Assembly: GCA_964036155.1 (NCBI GenBank)
Contig: OZ038422.1
Location: forward strand, 41,935,201 to 41,999,200
Length of the DNA stretch: 64,000 nucleotides
Direction of reading: 5' to 3'
From: Diploscapter coronatus
Lineage: Eukaryota > Nematoda > Chromadorea > Rhabditida > Rhabditidae
Positions 32,577-47,000 of the stretch are shown here, in pieces; the first letter of the stretch is position 1; each line of letters starts with the position of its first letter. The notes under the pieces were generated by a model. The model made no database searches. It had not been told where the DNA came from and worked only from the letters and a program-made list of their open reading frames with translations. The position numbers were made by a program, and so were the translations under genes.

Positions 32577-35500
32577 GAATCGAAAATAAAAAATCCCGAT
32601 AAAAATAAAAATAGAGTGATAAAATCGAAATTTTGAAAATTCAAAAAGCTCTAGAACATTAGACAGTGTTTTAGAATGTTCTGGGATTTTAAAATAATGA
32701 TTCCAACAGGAAAGAATTCCAAAAATGGAGGAAAAAGGAGAAAATCGATCAGAAACGAATTTTCAAAGTGTGCAGCGAGAAAATGCAAAACTGTTGCACT
32801 GTTGCGGTTTACATGCGGTTTGAATCTGATTTTCATCAAGTTGTCAGTTTTTCTCGATTTTCTTCGCAACTCTTGTAATTTTCTATAAATATTTCATCAA
32901 ACTGGCCCAGAATATGGTGGAAATAACCTAGATTCTATCGTTTTCTAGTACGAATCGTGGTCTTTCATTTTATTTCAAAATATCATCGTCGTAAAATTAT
33001 TTTATTTTTCAAGATAATGAACAAATTTGGCGATACTAATTGTGAACGTGTCCAAGAACATGTCGATTCTGTCAAAATCGCATTTGGTCCACTAGTCGAA
33101 CCTAAACGCAAAATAAAACGAAGGTACGAAATAATTTTATTCTTACCATCTCCTAATTCATCAAAACATTGAAATTTCATACCATCAAAACAAGTTTTTT
33201 CCTAAAATCATAAAATTTACTTTAAAATGTTATGAAAAAACTCTGATCCTACTTCTGATAAATCCTCGTTTTTCAGACTTTACTTTGTCGCCGTAACTTT
33301 TTCTCAATTATGAAAAATTTTACCGCAAACATCAATTATGACCAATTTAGTCATTCGCGGATATTATTTTCGACCTTCTAGGTTTGTGCGGTAAACTTTA
33401 TCCTTCGGAAGTGGTTTCAATTTTCAATTGGCTATGGAACCTATTTTTATGCATACCAGGTCTGCTCTTGAAATGGCTCAATTGTTATTTTAAGCTTGGT
33501 TGTTTGAAAGTTGAGCATTTTTCATCAAAACAATGACTTTCAAGGAAGTTGAAATCCCTTATGAAAAGATTACGTTATGGTCTTGTCTGGATTAGATAAT
33601 CTCCTGAATTTCAAGACAATTGGAAGAAAAGCGTCTGATTAACGCATGAAAGAGCGTTCATTGTATGATTTCAGACGAGGATTGAGGATGAAACCTGCAT
33701 CAAATTCAATAATGATTTCTGGTGAAAACGCTAACTTGGTATAATATAAGAATTTCTTCCATTTTTTCGATAATAAGAATTCAAAACTCATTATTGTCTT
33801 TATTAGAACCCATAAATATCTTCCTTTAAAACTTTATACTATTCCGCTGAAATCCTATCCTTCTGGACTAATTAGCTAAATCTGGTGATATTTTACTATA
33901 CCCCACAGGTTTTTATACTTGCGATAAAAGTAAATCGAAAACTATATGAAACGCTTCCCTTCTGCGGTTTTTGCCGACCATTTTGGAGAGAGGTTTTGTC
34001 GTTTTCCTCATATTCTGCAGTTTATTTTTAGGTATCACTATCCTTGCATCAATTTGCCAAAATTCACTTCCTTGTTCTGTTATTGAAATCTGAAGAATGA
34101 TCTATGACGAATCAGATAAAAATTGAATTCACAGACTAGATATGAACTTTTCTTCGATTTCTTCTAAATTATTTTTTTTCCAGAAAAAGCAAACCCTTAA
34201 TAGATGGGCATTTTACGTGCGAGCAGTTTACTCTATTACTATGCAAAAAGTTAATGAAAATATTACGTGAGGTGGAAAAATCTAGTCATTCATTAGACTT
34301 CACGTACTGAATAATTTTGCATTTGTTTATCGCTATACAACCATTAGCATATTTTACTATAACCTAGCCCAAAAATTAGTTTAAATTACTCAATTCATCA
34401 CCTTTTTTATCGTAATGGTATCGAAAAGTGTTACGCAAGCCTTCCGCAAAATTTTCATTTTTCTGGCTAGTTCATTGCGATGCATCATTAGTTTCTTCCA
34501 TACGGTAAAATCGTCGAAGACAATGTGATGATTTTCAAATAATTCGCTAACGAAAGATGAGATAAAGTTGCTTAATATTCCTCTCTTCCGAAAGAAGTAT
34601 TAGTCAATCATTTATTTCTTCAAAGACTTTGCACTAGAATTTTTGATAACTTCCATGCATAATTTTCATGCACCTCTCTCAACATCATTGTTCACTGTTA
34701 GACTAGTCGAAAGAAAATTGGAATAGTTGTTTGTCCAATTTCTCTATGCATTGGTTTACCAGACCCCTTAGGTTTGACTCAATTAATTTCACGAAACCAA
34801 AAATCTTGCATACCTCCTCCAACTAAACTACGATTTCGTGTCGCATGCTATTCCCATTTTTTCGGTAATTGCATCGCGAATTTTATCCATCTACCACCAG
34901 ATTTCAGCTTGCAGACAAGCAGTAAAATTAGTGATTTTGGAGTGGAACAGGTGGAATTTTTCCAGTTTCCTGTTTGTGTTTTAGCTACCGTATTTTGGAC
35001 TTAATTTATGCGCGATTTTGGAACGAATCGCTCAAGAATTACGCATTTTCAAATACCTGAAATAATTCTAGAACAGCTGAATGACAATAAAAAGCGTCAG
35101 TAATATTGCAAAAATGCATGAATTTTTAATTTATACCAAACTCCTTCGTCTTCATTTTTAATTCTATTCCTCCACAAATTCTAGATGGATTTTGAATGAA
35201 CACCTTCGAAAATTGTTATTATCAAGGCTACAAAATTCCCTATCATGTGGGGCAAAATTCAAAGCTTTTTTTCTTATGATTTCCATCTCATTTTCAATTC
35301 ATCATCTCATTTTCTCCAAAATTCACGCGATGAAAGTACAACGAATCGTGCAAGCGCTCGAAAATTCGAGCAAAAATTGTAAAGGGTGTTCGGTGAAAAA
35401 TCCCAAAGTCACGTTGAAATTTTTGTAGCGGCATTTGACTATGCAATTTACATTTTGAAAAATTCATTTTGTCGAGCAAAAATTCCCCAAATGTTGCCGT

Positions 35501-37251
35501 TCAAATAGCGAATACAAATTTCTATCAAAAATTTTCCAAAGTCCACTTATTCATAGCCGCCAGTTCGTTTTGTCAGACGACTAGAATACATTAAAATCTT
35601 CTACGAAACTTTTTTTTCAAATATGATTCGCAAATAAAAAAAATACAAACCAGACGATCTACAAATACAAAACGCGCAAACTACAACCACAACTAGAATG
35701 GAATATTTTAAATTGTCATCAAAGTTACATAACTTATAAAAATCCCTGTGGTAAAAAAGTTCGATTTCTCGACCAAAATGTTCCCTCGCGTTGTTGACTC
35801 AGACTGGTTTTCGTTCAGCTTAACCCACATCGTTTTGTCTATTTGTTCTCCGAAGTTCGCGATGCCCAGTACTAATTTTGTTGTTTTAAAATTTACTCAT
35901 ATTTGCTCAATTATCTTGATTATTATTTTCGAGGTCTAGATTTTGATGATATGGTAATGTGTCAGGATTTATTTTTTGACTGACGATTGCCATGAAATGC
36001 TAAGGACAAGTTTACAACTTTTGACTAGAGATTTTTGTCTTCATTGATGATCTTATGAATAAGTAAAAATGATTCTGCAACTTATCGCAATTTTATTCAC
36101 TAAGTGTATCGGAAAATTTAGCTAGAACTCGGAAAAGACCTAGAGTTTTTCACGTGAGGATAATATTTTTCGTGACGAACATTCTAATTTAACAAATTGT
36201 ATACTCATGCCTAGCACTTATCAGTCTCCATTTGATGATGCACATTTCGTTCCCTAAATTTGTGTTCATCTCCTTCGTCTTATAATGATCAACACCAATC
36301 TGCTTCATTTATGTTGGTCGAAAGGAGAATTAAATTGATGAGAGATTGAATTTTCCGCAGATAAAATGAGAGGATTAGTGATTTTTGCAGAATTCTAAAG
36401 AATTGAAAAAACACGATTATTATGAGCCACTAACGACGTGACTAAATTTATTTTGTTGGTCAGAATTTGAAAATAGTATTGATAGCTAGCAGAAATCAGA
36501 AATCCGTCGTTATTTTCGAGCTCTTTCTTCTGCATTTGGTTGATGATTTTGTTCGTCAGACATTTTCATGCATTTTTAAGGAGCCGATTATTTTTAGCGT
36601 AACGAAAAATATAGATCAAAACTAGAGTTCGAGATATCTCGTGCGGAATAAAGATAACTAGATTATCTTCGAAAAATATCCTTTAGCTTTTCTTGGATTG
36701 ATATTTTGTCATCAATTTGACTATATTTTCATCTTTTTACTTTTGACCTTTATCCTTTTTCTCGAAACATCTTATCATTTTCTGATTTATCCCAATTCTC
36801 GTATCATTTTTCTGCATTCCTCCGATCAAAACTATCAGCCAAGGTGATTGGTTTTTTTTCTGTTATAGTGAAAATTTGTTGATCATCGTTGATTTTTGCT
36901 TCGGGAAAATTCATTTGCTCCTCTAAATTAAGTCATACTTCGCATAGGGAGTTTGACAAGAACACCTAAACAAATTACAAAAGTTCACAAAAATGAACAA
37001 AAGCGAGGAATCTAAACTTTCAAGGGACATAATAAGAAAAAATGCTAAATTATTTGATAAAAATCGAAACAAAAGTTCAACCCCTTTATTTTTTCTTGCA
37101 AACTGGCAATAATATCTTGCGAATTTTTATAATTCTTTATGTTATAATAGTGACATGATCAGAGTCAATAACATCAACAACAAGTTGAGGAATGAAATGA
37201 TTTATCATCATCATAGTGCCCAGTTAGATCATCAGTATATCATGGTTTTGA
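32577..37251. other. Gene-poor intergenic sequence
   Basis: No gene, RNA gene or clear repeat is recognised. The sequence is AT-rich and all frames are short. The first few hundred bases should include the INTS3 promoter. The remainder is either intergenic or a long upstream region of the nuclear receptor gene at 44 kb. Confidence 0.45.
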
Positions 37252-37566
37252 CGATCCATCACTGGTCGCAGGTTACTCGCTTCACGAGTGACTACTCAAT
37301 CCCATCGAGAGTCTCTCGCCTTGATTGACCAGCCACCTAGCGACGTCACCGCTGGGACTAGGAGTAGTTCTGCTTCTGGCCCAACTGCTCGCGATAAAAC
37401 GAAACTGGATAATGAAAATAATCAGACTCATACTGACTCGTCAACTAATATCTTATATAAGACAGTCTTAATGCTAATTTGGCTCTACCAAATTATCATC
37501 ATTATTTCTGTGTATCCGATATCAGGTTACCACACGAATGATTCAATTTCTTTTGATTTTCGATAA
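37252..37566 (+). other. Possible coding exon fragment of unknown gene
   Basis: An open + frame has a GC-richer, Ser/Thr/Asp-rich stretch (HRESLALIDQPPSDVTAG...). It follows a GGTCGCAG acceptor at 37270. The codon composition resembles real exons more than the surrounding AT-rich DNA. No ATG and no clear donor in phase were found. It could be a distant 5' exon of the nuclear receptor gene or a chance frame. I do not recognise the protein. Confidence 0.2.
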
Positions 37567-40500
37567 TTTATGCAGATTTCTAATCACTCAATTATTGCCT
37601 AATCAACAATGTCGGGATTTTCCTTTCGTTTTATGATCTGATTTTTTGTCAAGTGGGGAAATTATTTGACCTGTCCTTTCTTCTCTTCGTTTTATCAATT
37701 TGTCATTTTACCGCTTCTAGATTTTCCTTGTTTTGTCCTCTATTAACCTTCTAAGATCGCAATTTATATGACATTATAAACACGTTGCAGAGGAAAGAAG
37801 ATAGTGTAATTTTAGGTTTTTGATCGTTCAAAAACGTACCAATTTTGCAGAAACTTGATTAATTATCGAAATTAGCTTGCAGCAACACATTGGTCCGCCA
37901 TTTTTTGCTTCCAAATCGGAGAAGAGAAGGAAAGAACGACAGACAATGACAAAAAGATTCCCAGACTTCGTCCTAATTCATCGTTATTTTTACCAAACTT
38001 GACAACTCACTTTGACATCATTGTAGTGAATCTGCTGAGTAAAAATGACTTTCAAAATGCAATTTGTATGAATTTGGTCGAGGATCTTGTTAGCAAAGAA
38101 ATGTCTGATTTTTCACTTGTAGGCTAGTGATCAAAGATTTTTCGAAAGGTAATTTAATCTGTCAAATTCCCAAAATCATCCGATGTTTTCTGCGAAAGAA
38201 GATAATTGGAAAGACTGGCGCCGATCTTTTCCTAGTTTAAAAATTAAATGAACAGTTCTTCAAATGCTGTGATTTGCGATTGAAGAAGGCTAAAATTTAA
38301 AAAAAAAAAACCAAAAATTGGGAAATGAAAAACCACAGAAAACTGCTTCTTCAAAAATTATAATATCGAATATTCTTATCGTATGACAATATTCGATCAT
38401 TCCGATTCGTTTTATCAGTCTATGATAATTTTTCCTGCAAATTTGCTGCGCGGCTTTCGACATGCCTTATCAATCTCGAAGAATGCCTGGCTTTATCCAG
38501 TCTTCTTTCATCCTTCATTTTCTATCTAACCCGGATTAACGTCTTATTTATGCGTTGAATTCTTTTTCGCTGCTCCATTGTGAAATTATCACGTATAATG
38601 TTTGCATATTACCACATGTTTGGTCTATTTAAATTTTTTTCATCCACAAGATTCCAAGTTAAGATAAAATACAGTTTTTGTCAGTTATATACCATAAATG
38701 GAAATAGTCCAGAAGATAATTCTATTCACTTTTGTTTTATCCTTGAAGGTCAAAAGATAATCCTGACAATTCCAATGTAGCCGCTTTTGCAGATAATTCC
38801 TCCACCCACAAAGTCAGGATTTTTTCTACAAACAATAAAACTAAATCTAAATTTATAAATGGCAGAACGGCTTAATCTTACTAAAATTAAATTTATCGCA
38901 TCTATCTTTAGTCGCGTAGTCAGGTTTTGAGGATTACAGTATTCCTCTCTATAGGCTGGAAAATATTTTCAGCTTCTGTCGACTTCTGACGCCTAATCTG
39001 AATTTTTAGCATTTAAAATTTGTTGCATGGTCAAATTTTCACGTTAAACGTTTGTTAGATCAAAGCACCCTTCGGAATAAATGAAATTTTTAATCTGACG
39101 AGGAATGTTGTTTTGCCTTCAGAATGAAGTTTCTAATCACTAGAAATGTTTTGGAATGCCATAAAAATTCAGTGTCTTTCTGAATGCGCGTTTTTCTTTC
39201 TGACAAAGTGCTAAATTAGTCACTTTGGATTATCCTTTTCGGGATAGTTCTGATGATTGCTTATTTATTAGCAAAAATTGTGAGATAATCCTGAAGTGAT
39301 TCACAAAGTTGCATGGCAAAGCGAAGCCGGGGCGCAATTTTTACGCACTTGCTACGTAATTTGATGAAACTGATAATGAAACATACGCAGTGTTTCTCTA
39401 TTTTACCCGATACTTGCTTGTTTTTTTTTGCGTCAGATAACAGTTTAGTTGCGGTATAATGATGCTATTTTACTACGAAGACCTACAATTTACGCTGAGC
39501 ATCACTTTATTCCTCATTTCATTTGTAAGGTTGTCTGGTGTGAATGTTCAAAGTGGTCAATTTTTGGAAAGATCTGTCTAATTCCATGAAACCTTTAAAT
39601 TCGTTTGAAATGTAGGTAGTATTTTTTAGTGAAAGCACATTTTATTCACTTTTGAGAGTTCGTCCAGGGTTATTAAAGTCTTAACTTCCTTTCAAACTTT
39701 TATTAAAGCTTTCGTTATTCTTTTCTTAATCTGTGGGTTCATCGAATCAAAGATTTTTTTCCTGGGTTAGTTTCATTGGCCTTGCTGGAACCTGGGGTCT
39801 TCATATGGGGTCATTGACTCGGCTTTTATCATTTTGATGGTGACCTAAAAATCTTGATGTTGAGGAAAAGGGGAAAAGTGCGGAGAAAGCCTGGAGAGAC
39901 TCGGTCCAAAAGAGGAATGGACGAGACTTGATGATGCGCTAGATAGTGAAGGGCAACGGGACTGTTGGAAGAGAGAATGCGAGAAATCAAGATGGATAGG
40001 AAAGGTAATATGAAGGAAACGAGGATAATCGACCAAACACGAAATACCAGACTTCCTTCTGCATCAGAAAATTAAATCTATAAAAGTACAGTTTAAGGCC
40101 ATGCCTGGAATTTTGGACAGGATTGCACTTCAAGATAAATTGATTGAATTTTTAATAGGTCAACAATTTCATGTTGCTTTCTAGAAAGAATTAAAGCTGA
40201 GTCGGATTTGTTCAACTCTAAAGTAAGAATGGTAAACGAGCTTAGAGGATAATTGTTGCTATTTTGAACATTTTTGATAACCATTCGGTGATGTTCTACT
40301 TGTATTGCTAAAAATCTTAATTGAATCAGCGAATTCAATTTTTAAAATATGACGAATTCCTTTGAAGAGAAGATCACTTCGGCGTTATCTACTTCAGTTT
40401 TCTCATCAAACTTTAACCAAACATCAATTAGCATGCCGCCAGTTGTTCGGAAGTTCAAGTCAGGGAGTGCTCGATAGACTCCGAATGTCGAACTGATAGA

Positions 40501-40788
40501 TCGGTGCTATCGGGGTTGCGAGTGAAATTTCAATTTCAGCATCATAGATGACAAAAAGCGAGGGCCGAATGTCTCAAACGTCTCGTACTCCCTGTTCCTG
40601 TTTTAATGTTGGCAACGACTAAACTAGTGGAAGCAAAAGTCCAATTTTAACGAAGGCACTGGTGCATAAATGGGTTCATCGATGAACTAGAGTCCCGTAA
40701 TTAGACACCACAGACTACTTTTCTCGATGTTTGGCTGAATTCTTGCTCATCTCCATTTGATATTTGAAAAGTTCGAGTCGATATTATC
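37567..40788. other. Gene-poor intergenic sequence
   Basis: Nothing coding is supported. A small perfect stem occurs: ATCGAATATT (38365-38374) and its complement (38388-38397) with a 13-base loop. The purine-rich segment near 39850-40020 is open on the - strand but only as low-complexity sequence. Confidence 0.45.
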
Positions 40789-41654
40789 GGGTGTTCGGAA
40801 AGTCCTGTCCAATATTAACAAATTGTTCAATTATTTTATTTCTTTATTGAAACTTAACTTTAATCAATGATATAGTTACCACTATTATCTACAACAGAAG
40901 CCGAACAAACGAGGAGATCATTGATGCCTTTGCTCAGAGATTGGGGAACTGCAAGTCAAAAAAGTTAGAGATCCCATTTTTAGAGCATCATAATTGTTGG
41001 AAAATTTTTCAGCCAAGAATTGTTTTAGATTGCGAAAAAGGTGATAATTAGAAGGAGCGTGATCAGGGGAATAAAGTGGGTAGGGTACCGCTTCCCAACC
41101 AAGCGTTTCTAGTTTGTTCTGGGTCTTCTTTGCTAAATGAGGCCGAGCGTTGATACGAAGCAGGTGAACATTCGCACGTTCTCAGGCCGATTTTCTCGGC
41201 TGACTTTGGCCAGACTTTCGAACTGATGGGTGTAGGTGGAGGCCGTGAGCATGGCAGCAATTCGGAGTATGGCATCCCTTCTGAATTCCACCAGTAGCAG
41301 AAGAGAATTATGTGAGGGTGCAGGTCTGTCTTCGCCACTGTTGGCGGCCCTGATCCACATGCAATCCAAAAGGCAGTGTGTGTGTTGTTCTCGTAGAGGA
41401 TCCAGCTTTCATCTCCAATCATTAGATTTTTCAGAAATTCCTTTCGATGCGAACGGAGGAGGAAAGACTGGAAAATGTTGAACCCGATGTTGATCCATTA
41501 GAAAGAATCGGAGTGAATACCTATGCTCAGAATATATGATGATACCTTATAGACCTTTTTTGTAAGTATCATGGCACTTCTACGATATTATAATAACCAC
41601 TTTGATACATAAATACAATTTCTTAAATCATCGGACAGGACTTTCAGAACACCC
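40789..41654 (-). mobile_element. Defective mariner-like transposon
   Basis: The element is bounded by inverted repeats of about 28 bases: GGGTGTTCGGAAAGTCCTGT at the left and its near complement, with G/T at the ninth base, at the right end. A TA follows the right end; the left TA target duplication appears mutated. Inside, the - strand carries broken pieces of the transposase C-terminal half. One frame reads GDESWILYEN...W and WWNSEGMPY (41063-41422). A shifted frame nearer 40910-41110 reads LGWEAVPYPLYSPDHAPSNY, matching the mariner YSPDLAPSDY motif. The N-terminal DNA-binding half is deleted and frameshifts separate the rest. At 866 bp, against about 1.3 kb for intact elements, it cannot encode an active transposase. 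Confidence 0.85.
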
Positions 41655-43245
41655 TAATAGATAAAACCAGAGTTGTTTGTCATTATTTGACGTCATCTTA
41701 TATTATATGCATAACACAATATTCCACTCTCAGTAAGCATAAAGCCTTCTACAAAAATGGGATCCTAGGAAACCTTTTATAAGCAGGGACATTTGTCAAG
41801 TTCTTTTTAATTCCAAAGCCATTTATTCCGAAGTCTGTGCAAAATTCAGCCTATTTCAAAGGCCCATTACCCACCATCGCTATTTTGATATCAATGTGAT
41901 TCTAGTTTGTTACATTTCGGCAGTAGCCAATAAAGTAGTGGACCATCTTAACAGATTTTATCAAATTCTCTCGAACTTGGACATCTTCTTCACCTTTTCT
42001 CATTTTTCGCTTGTTCAAAGTTTCTACCCAATTTTATCCTCATAATTATCTAAACAAGATTCCTAAATCCCTTGTATGCAATAAGTTTCAATACTATCGG
42101 TATTCTCAGGTGAAAATGCCCTTGCATTGTTATCTCACTCGAACTGTCTTTTGAAATCTGCATTTACATGCGAAACGTACGCAAGGTTGCATTGAGAATT
42201 CGAGATAGCGAAGTGAAAAGAATTGACCGATTTGAGATTGGAATTCAGCGAAATCGGGAGTGACATGGAACGTTTGAACTCTGGAGATTTGATGTAAGCT
42301 GGCGATAATTCCGGACAAATTTGGATGTTTCGGGAGAGGAAAAGTATCCGGATATTTTTGAGAGAAAAACGAATAAATAATGGAAAACTAAGTAGAATTT
42401 ATCGACAAACTATCAATGTCCCCTGATAGCATCTCTCTCTCGTATAAAATTTTTATGAAAAAATGTTATAAATTTTTGCTGCGTATTTCTTCTAAAATGG
42501 TGCCACAGTTCAATTTCCATTGAGCACTGATAAAGTTGTCCTTGTCTTGAATCTTACCCGTTTCTTACTGAATTAGCACTATTTCGCGAGTAACATACTG
42601 GTCCCCTTTCTGATAAGGCCCTTTGGCGATAAAAGATGAGTGTCTATTTTCTTTGTCCTCGTAGTATCGTTTTGATTCGTCTGTCTGGAGTCATCATAAT
42701 TTTCCTTTTTACCGATAGACTCGACTAAAATCAGAAATTCCCCTGTCATTGATTCGAGGCTACATGAGCTCTTTTGCTTTTATGGTGCGATTTTATAAAT
42801 CCACTGTCTAATTTCCCCTTTTCTATTCCTGAATTTTGGCACCTTGATCATCACTTTATTGCTATCAAATGAGTTCGAAACTTTTTGAGATTCAAAATCA
42901 AAATTATTAGGACGTTTTTTTTTCTTCTTAAAACCATGCAGGTGATTTGAAGGCAGAAGAGAATATGAAATTTATCCTCAGTTAAGGTTTTCCTCTCTGC
43001 TAATTCTGCGCGTGATTTTGAAATCAAACTGTTGCAATAAGTTTTTGGAGCTACCGTATTTCTTATGCTAAAATTGTACCTTTTCAGGAGCCTGTTGTGA
43101 AAGAACAGAGATCGTCGGGCCGAATGTGTCCCCCTTCTCGATGAACTGCTGCATTGTTTGTATTGGTTGGTAGGCGTGGACTGCTCTAGGCTCTCGACTG
43201 CGGAGCTCTTTTCCCCTGTCTTGCCTCCCTTCCCGCTGCCCCTCG

Positions 43246-43472
43246 GTGCTGTGTCCAATGATGTTCGCCCCGCCCCATTCATCGCAGCAACAGTCGGAGA
43301 GCAGCAACAGCTCTGCAGCCTCGACTCATCCTCACCCTCTCCAGCACCAGCTCACTGCCTCGTCCCCATTCGAACAACTACTACGGGTCGGCGTCCGCTT
43401 CGGTGGACACAGTCTGCCAACAACCAGTGCCAAATACCCATCTACATCACAGCCACGAGTACCTCAACAAAG
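43246..43472 (+). other. Possible 5' exon of the nuclear receptor gene
   Basis: A GC-rich, Ser/Gln/His/Pro-rich open frame (MMFAPPHSSQQQSESSNSS...) ends at a good donor (CAACAAAG|GTAGGA). Low-complexity N-terminal regions like this are common in nuclear receptors. It could splice to an acceptor just ahead of the main start at 44088; CATTCCAAG at about 44061 would keep phase, but it is weak. A second overlapping frame (43158-43511) is also open, so the reading frame is uncertain. Confidence 0.3.
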
Positions 43473-44087
43473 GTAGGATTTTTTTTTAGCAATTACCTAA
43501 AATTCAAATGAACTTTCGAATGGAACCAATTTGCGGTAAATATTTGAGAAACTTCAAGTTAGAGTTTCGATAACTTCAGGTAAAGCTGAAGATGTATACG
43601 AATAATCCACAGTAATTCTTCGCAGGCTCCGTCCCTTTCTATGTAAAGACAAATGCGCAAAGTTTTGCATATTTAGGAGCCTGCCTAATTTCACACACAC
43701 ACATATCTTAATGACCTTGCACATGTCACTTCCCTAGGTTACCTCTCTACTTTAAAAAATACCAGAAGAAAGTTGTTGCTATATGCATGACAGTCTTAGA
43801 AGAAAAAATCGTATAAAAAATTCATCCACAACTTTTCTTTCGATTTTAGCACTTTTAGTCCTATTCTTTCTAATTCCTCTTGCATCATGCAACGGTTTGT
43901 GTATGAGGTGTCGCGTTGGGAGATTTTAGATTTTATCATAATTGGTGAGGCCGTGAAATAGAGGAGAGGCGGAACTAGCCTAGATTTAATATATAAAACT
44001 GTCCTCGGCGAAATATCCTTTTGAAAGTGCGAGACTTGCTAAGTGACAATCGACATTCCAAGTATTGAACATTCATCTATCGCAACG

Positions 44088-47000
44088 ATGGAGAGTTACA
44101 GCCCACGTCCGCTTAGTCCTCTGGAAATCGTTTCATCGGTTGAAAGCGGCAACGACGAGCAAGAAGACCCGCTCTCTGAGGCTGGATCCCCGCGAAGCGA
44201 GTCTGACGAAGACCAACATCTACTCAATCTCAATATTACGGTAGATTCCGTCGACGACGCCATATCTGGGTGAGCTATTGCTTTCATCCAACTTCGTGCC
44301 ATAGCAGCCTTTGCTGATTTTCAAGCCTGATATCGATTTTTCATTTACATTCTGAATGATCACTTGCTTTTTCTTATTTCTCATTCAAATTTTTCAAAAA
44401 TCATGATTTTTCACTTCACGCCTTTAGACTGATTATGCGCACTCGTTAAAATGACAAATTATCATCGATTGATTGATTGATTTGGGATGATCAACTAATC
44501 AGTTTCCTAGGCGAACATCGATATAATGCAAAGTTCTTCAATAATTCAATTCTTATTTCAGCAGCGACTCAATGAACACGACATCGTCGCCCTCGGAAGG
44601 GCCGTACAGTTCAGGGAATTTCCTGTCTGAGCCGTGTACTTCGAATGAGCAATCGACAACTTCTTCACCATCCATGCAACAGATGATCCAGTCTCAGCAT
44701 TCCATTCAAATTCTGCCACACCATTTGCCATTGAACCCGCCTCAGAATCCTCCACAAGCACCAGGTAAATCATGGTTTTTTACTATGTTATTTTTACACT
44801 GATAGAAAGTGCCTTTATGCGAGTAAGATTGATGAGCTAAAGGTATCATCAATGACAAAATTCACTTATGAAAAAATATCATGTCATTTCGCTATCGAAA
44901 ATTTTCAATGAACACAGTTACTAAGTATCCAATGATAATTGATTGATCATTTACTCTTGTTAGAACGACAGCACTACTCTAAACATTCGAAAATTCTTTT
45001 CCAATCTTCATTCAGTGTCTTTTCAAGTGTATCTCATCTAGTCTAGAATTTTTTGACCTTCCAGCCAACCACACATTCTTAAAGTCGAACTAATTGAAGA
45101 TACTGTAGATCGTTTTTTTTTCTAATTGACTTGCTTTTCAATTCTAGTTTGAAATTCAATCCTTCCGAATCTATTCTTAGAGCTTGCACTGTACTTGGTC
45201 AAGTGAGTGAAACAATGCTTTTGAGCTGGACTCGCCCGCTAAATGCGGAAATGGTCGTTAATTAGTTGATTTCTTTCGATACTGTGGAATCAAAATGGCT
45301 AAAATTGCGCAATAAACGATGATATTCTGAAAACTACGAGTTCACTATCTCGGCAAACATTTTCAAATCGCAAGAGGTAAAAGATTGCTTTCAGGCAGCG
45401 TCTACAGCGGTCGTGGCCGGCGGAAAGCGAATCAGGATAAGCTGAGTTGCGTTATTTGCGGTGATCAGGTAATTTTTCATGTCTTACTAAAGAACACTTT
45501 GATCATTCATCTTTCTAAACGAAAAATATAGCTTCAATTGATCACCCTCATTAAATTTCAACATTGACATCATTTTACAATTTTCCATATAAGTATAGAC
45601 GCGTGATCAGGCTATCTTCAAAGATTCTCGACCGACAATGTTCTGTGCTTATGGAGCTGATGAATTGCGCAGGGATGTTGTTCATTATTTCCCTTATTCA
45701 GAAAAAAAACATAATAACTTTGTGAAGTCTCATCACTCCGTCAATTTACCCACTTTCGAACAATTTCAACGCTGCAAAATGTCATAAAGACGATTATCGC
45801 ACGGACATCTGCCTACATTTGGCCAACGTTAATTTTAAATTGCCCGAGAAGTTATTCGACAAAGTAACACTTTTATTCCGCTTATATTTATTTTTAGTAG
45901 AACATAATTTTTACAAGAATTAGGATAATTGCAAGTTTCACAAGAAAAATGTGAAGCAAGACATTTCGAGTGTTTTTTCTCGAATATTATTTCATCGCAA
46001 GCTACGCAGCAAATACAACTGAAACTATTACGAATTAATTTCGACAACGTATTTAAACAATTTCCTGAAAATTACAATAACTACGTTGCACTTGTACTGA
46101 GACAGTCTACTTTTGAGGCATGTACAGAAATTAGAAAAAAAACTTTCATCATTCAGGTCACTTAACTTTTCAAAAAATTCTAAATTAGTCTTATGTCTGG
46201 ATAAAAAATTTTATATTCTGAACTACAGATTTCAATTTAAACTGCAACTCATCTCTGCTTATTAACTTTCACCTTTCTACAGTAGTTCATCTTTCACTTG
46301 TTTAGGGCTAATAAACAGCGCGAGTTCTAGGCGCGTGTATTTTATGCGATGAACAGCGTAGCGTTAATCTGCATCTCATAAAAACGCGTGAAGAATTTGT
46401 GATGTAAAATATGCAGAGCTGAGCAGTCTAATGCAAGTGAATGAAACCGTTGCGTCATCAAAAGGGGACTTAGGCTTAGGAGGTCGGAGGATAAATGCAA
46501 AAAGACAGAAGGATAACAGATAGAGATGAAGAAGCTAAACACCATATCTCTTTGAGAGGGCTTCTTTACTACATCCAAATAACCAAATGGAAACCTAACA
46601 CGTGTTTTTGTAAGTTGTAAACCGAATTTAGCCTAAATAAGATCCATGATAGGGAATCTACGAATTGAAATTTTGGAAAACTTTGCAAGATTCAGATAAA
46701 TATCATAGGTTAATCGCTGAATTTCATCTAGGAGTTAATCAAAATTTATAAAATAAATCATATCACACTAAATTCTTTTATGAAAGTTTTAAGGTCAACT
46801 GACTTCAATCTATTTCGGTTATTTTCAAATCTCGGTCAACCTTTTCGAAATTAGAAATGACCGTGATTTATCATCAGACTGTTTAGCATCTTGAAAGCGA
46901 TCGAAAATTCGGCGAAAGATTAAGAATAAATTGATGATAGTGTAATTTATATCAAACATTATTGCTAAAATTTCGAAAAGTCTGCGAAAATTGATTTTTT

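Noticed and set aside
42851..43307. Long - strand frames antisense to the possible receptor exon
   Set aside because: They are shadows of the GC-rich + strand island and give arbitrary Arg/Gly/Glu-rich protein.
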